Shown: piece by piece, positions 62,328-64,000 of the stretch | Numbering within the stretch: the stretch's first letter is position 1 | Layout: each line of letters opens with the position of its first letter | The notes under the pieces: model-generated | Told to the model about the DNA's origin: nothing | Seen by the model: the letters and a program-made list of their open reading frames with translations, nothing else | Databases searched by the model: none | Assembly: GCF_018069805.1 (NCBI RefSeq) | Contig: NZ_JAGPYN010000008.1 | Span: 122,023-186,022, forward strand | DNA length: 64,000 bases | Reading direction: 5' to 3' | From: Pseudoalteromonas ostreae | GTDB lineage: Bacteria; Pseudomonadota; Gammaproteobacteria; Enterobacterales; Alteromonadaceae | Translations under genes and position numbers: made by a program

Positions 62328-63746
62328 TTACTTATGCCAAATACCCTTTGGAATGGTTTTATTGAGCTTGTCGTTCTTGCTTGGATCAAACGTCGGTAAC
62401 TTTCCTGCACGTCGTTGAGTGTTATAATCTTTGGCAAGCCATACCACAACGCCAGAAAGCATAAATAACGCTATTACGTTTACGACAGCCATTAAGCCCA
62501 TAGACACATCTGCTAATGTCCAAACTAGTGGTAATTCACCAAGGGCTCCAAACATCACCATACTTAATACTAATAGTCTAAAGATCAACATGCCAGATGC
62601 ATGGTTATGCTCTAAGAATAACAAGTTCGTTTCAGCATACGAGTAGTTAGCCACAATAGATGTAAAAGCAAAAAACAAAATAGCGATTGCAACAAATATC
62701 GCGCCCCAGCTACCTACATGCTCTTCAAGTGCTGCTTGAGTTAGCGCTATCCCTGTTACATCAGAGCCAGGTACTAATTGCTCCGATAATAAAATAAGTG
62801 CAGCAGTTGCAGTACAAATAATAATGGTATCTACAAATACACCTAACATTTGTACATAACCCTGAGAAGCAGGGTGAGGTGGATTTGGAGTCGCGGTTGC
62901 TGCAGCGTTAGCAGCACTACCCATACCCGCTTCGTTTGAGAATAATCCGCGCTTGATCCCTTGGAGCATCGCTTGCATTACACCATAACCAATTGCACCA
63001 GCGCCAGCTTGCTCAAGACCAAAAGCACTTCTAATTACATTCATAAATACATCAGGCAATTCAGTGTAATTTACAGCACATATATACAGTGCAACGATAA
63101 GATAAGCAGCGGCCATAAATGGCACTGCTAATTCAGCAAATCGTGAAATTGTTTTTAGGCCACCAAATATGATGATTCCCGAACCAATAACAAGTGCTAT
63201 ACCTACTATATAGTTAGGAATGCCAAAGGCGACTTCAAAAGCAGCAGCGATAGAGTTTGACTGCACCGCATTAAAAACTAAACCAAAGGCTAAAATTAAA
63301 CATAGTGAGAACACGATGCCCATCCAGCGTTTGCCAAGTCCGTATTCCATATAGTAAGCAGGGCCACCACGAAAGTTACCTTCTTCATCGCGTGTTTTAT
63401 ATGCCTGAGCCAATGTGCTCTCTGCAAAGCTGGTTGCCATACCGATCAAAGCAATTAACCACATCCAAAAAATAGCACCAGCACCACCTAAATATAACGC
63501 GACTGCTACACCTGCCATATTACCGGTGCCAACACGGGCGGCTAGAGAAGTACAAAATGCTTGGAAAGAAGAAATACCGCCTTCAGAGCCTTGACGACTC
63601 TGAAACATTACTTTGATCATGTGTGGAAACTGTACGAATTGGATAAAGCCAAGGCGTATGGTAAAAAATAGCCCTGCAGCTATTAATAAGTACACTAAAA
63701 TATGACCCCATAAGAGACCACTTATACTATTTATTATATCTATCAT
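62328..63746 (-). CDS. Alanine/glycine:cation symporter (AGCS family)
   Basis: The 472-residue protein has about eleven membrane segments and AGCS motifs: SFQAFCTSLAARVGTGNMAGVAVAL (family signature region), FSNEAGMGSAANAAATA, and GPAYYMEYGLGKRWMG. Members (AlsT/DagA) import alanine or glycine with Na+ or H+. The ATG at 63746 gives the standard N-terminus with one helix before FTIRLGFIQFVQFPHMIKVM. It has its own terminator and is divergent from the rRNA-type promoter at the window edge. Confidence 0.95.
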   Translation of the reverse strand: MIDIINSISGLLWGHILVYLLIAAGLFFTIRLGFIQFVQFPHMIKVMFQSRQGSEGGISSFQAFCTSLAARVGTGNMAGVAVALYLGGAGAIFWMWLIALIGMATSFAESTLAQAYKTRDEEGNFRGGPAYYMEYGLGKRWMGIVFSLCLILAFGLVFNAVQSNSIAAAFEVAFGIPNYIVGIALVIGSGIIIFGGLKTISRFAELAVPFMAAAYLIVALYICAVNYTELPDVFMNVIRSAFGLEQAGAGAIGYGVMQAMLQGIKRGLFSNEAGMGSAANAAATATPNPPHPASQGYVQMLGVFVDTIIICTATAALILLSEQLVPGSDVTGIALTQAALEEHVGSWGAIFVAIAILFFAFTSIVANYSYAETNLLFLEHNHASGMLIFRLLVLSMVMFGALGELPLVWTLADVSMGLMAVVNVIALFMLSGVVVWLAKDYNTQRRAGKLPTFDPSKNDKLNKTIPKGIWHK

Positions 63747-63924
63747 GTGTGTTACCTAGTGAACGAGTTGTAAATATCGGGCGCAACTTACCACAAGCAC
63801 GGTAAATAGTTTAGTAAACAGCGCAAAAAAAATGAGTTGTCCACAGGGTTTTGTGGGTAACGTGTGTTTCTGGGTGGGGTATCCTTGGGGTAAAATTTAA
63901 ATGCAAAAAACTTCATAAAAACGC

Positions 63925-63952
63925 TTGCGTAAAATTCGCCGCGCCCTATAAT
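63925..63952 (+). promoter_or_regulatory. rRNA-operon-type promoter (rrn P1-like)
   Basis: TTGCGT (63925-63930), 16-bp spacer, TATAAT (63947-63952), followed by the GC-rich discriminator GCGACCCC. An A-rich UP-like element (AAAAAACTTCATAAAAACG) lies directly upstream. The transcribed part (ACTGAGACGGCAGACAGCA...) looks like an rrn leader. The 16S gene would lie right of the window. Confidence 0.7.
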
Positions 63953-64000
63953 GCGACCCCACTGAGACGGCAGACAGCAACGCTTAGCGAGGCAAGAGTC

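Noticed and set aside
63837..63860. Replication origin
   Set aside because: Only two degenerate DnaA boxes, no AT-rich repeats and no dnaA, mnmG or parAB genes nearby.

Overview
The window looks like chromosome of a marine gammaproteobacterium of the order Alteromonadales, most likely Pseudoalteromonas. It is AT-rich. It carries E. coli-type syntenies (pabB-nudL-sdaA; uvrY-uvrC-pgsA followed by Gly/Cys/Leu tRNAs; purM-purN; cmoA-cmoB), a LasA/pseudoalterin-type M23 protease, a DUF3334 protein and a NagR-type N-acetylglucosamine regulon. The genus is inferred, not proven.

Layout. 1-1850: the 5' end of a fadE-type acyl-CoA dehydrogenase, then a decayed AHH-nuclease toxin with an intact-looking Imm11-type immunity gene. 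2.5-15.3 kb: housekeeping genes, namely a YafJ-type amidotransferase, purM-purN-DUF3108, cmoA-cmoB, a CheX-like DUF3334 gene, a second divergent purA opposite a LysR regulator, a YgjP-like peptidase, a DUF72 gene, aspS and a Qnr-like pentapeptide-repeat protein. 15.3-18.3 kb: small accessory genes, including an OsmC-type gene whose 3' end was replaced by a 160-bp MITE-like element. 18.3-25.6 kb: pabB-nudL-sdaA, class I fumarase, leucine dehydrogenase and a chloramphenicol-acetyltransferase-like gene. 25.8-36.1 kb: a beta-propeller diguanylate cyclase, a secreted LasA-like protease with a hairpin over its ribosome binding site, mtfA, a large secreted propeller-amidohydrolase and an RhlE-type helicase.

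36.1-43 kb: a SatD/DUF3307 operon facing a NYN-domain gene across a promoter with two near-identical 18-bp palindromes, a broken XRE regulator, and a nagK-nagA-nagX / nagB cluster with an 18-bp NagR-like operator before each transcription unit. 43-56 kb: nudC, metC, an ABC-2 exporter with a PH-domain protein, a porin-like protein, an M2 dipeptidase, a second full-length fadE, a lipoprotein, cysK and a dicarboxylate/amino-acid symporter. 56-62.2 kb: uvrY-uvrC-pgsA, an array of eight tRNA genes grown by segmental duplication and containing two tandem tRNA-Gly-derived pseudo-units, then a dead IS10-like insertion sequence. 62.3-64 kb: an AGCS alanine/glycine symporter and, at the right edge, a strong rRNA-type promoter that implies an rRNA operon just outside.

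No CRISPR array, prophage or large integrated island is visible, and I found no clearly new multi-gene system. The best leads are the SatD/DUF3307/NYN locus with its twin operators, the tRNA-Gly-derived tandem units, the MITE that rewrote the end of a gene, the purA paralogue with its own LysR regulator, and the hairpin in front of the LasA-like protease. All calls come from reading the sequence; no database search was run.
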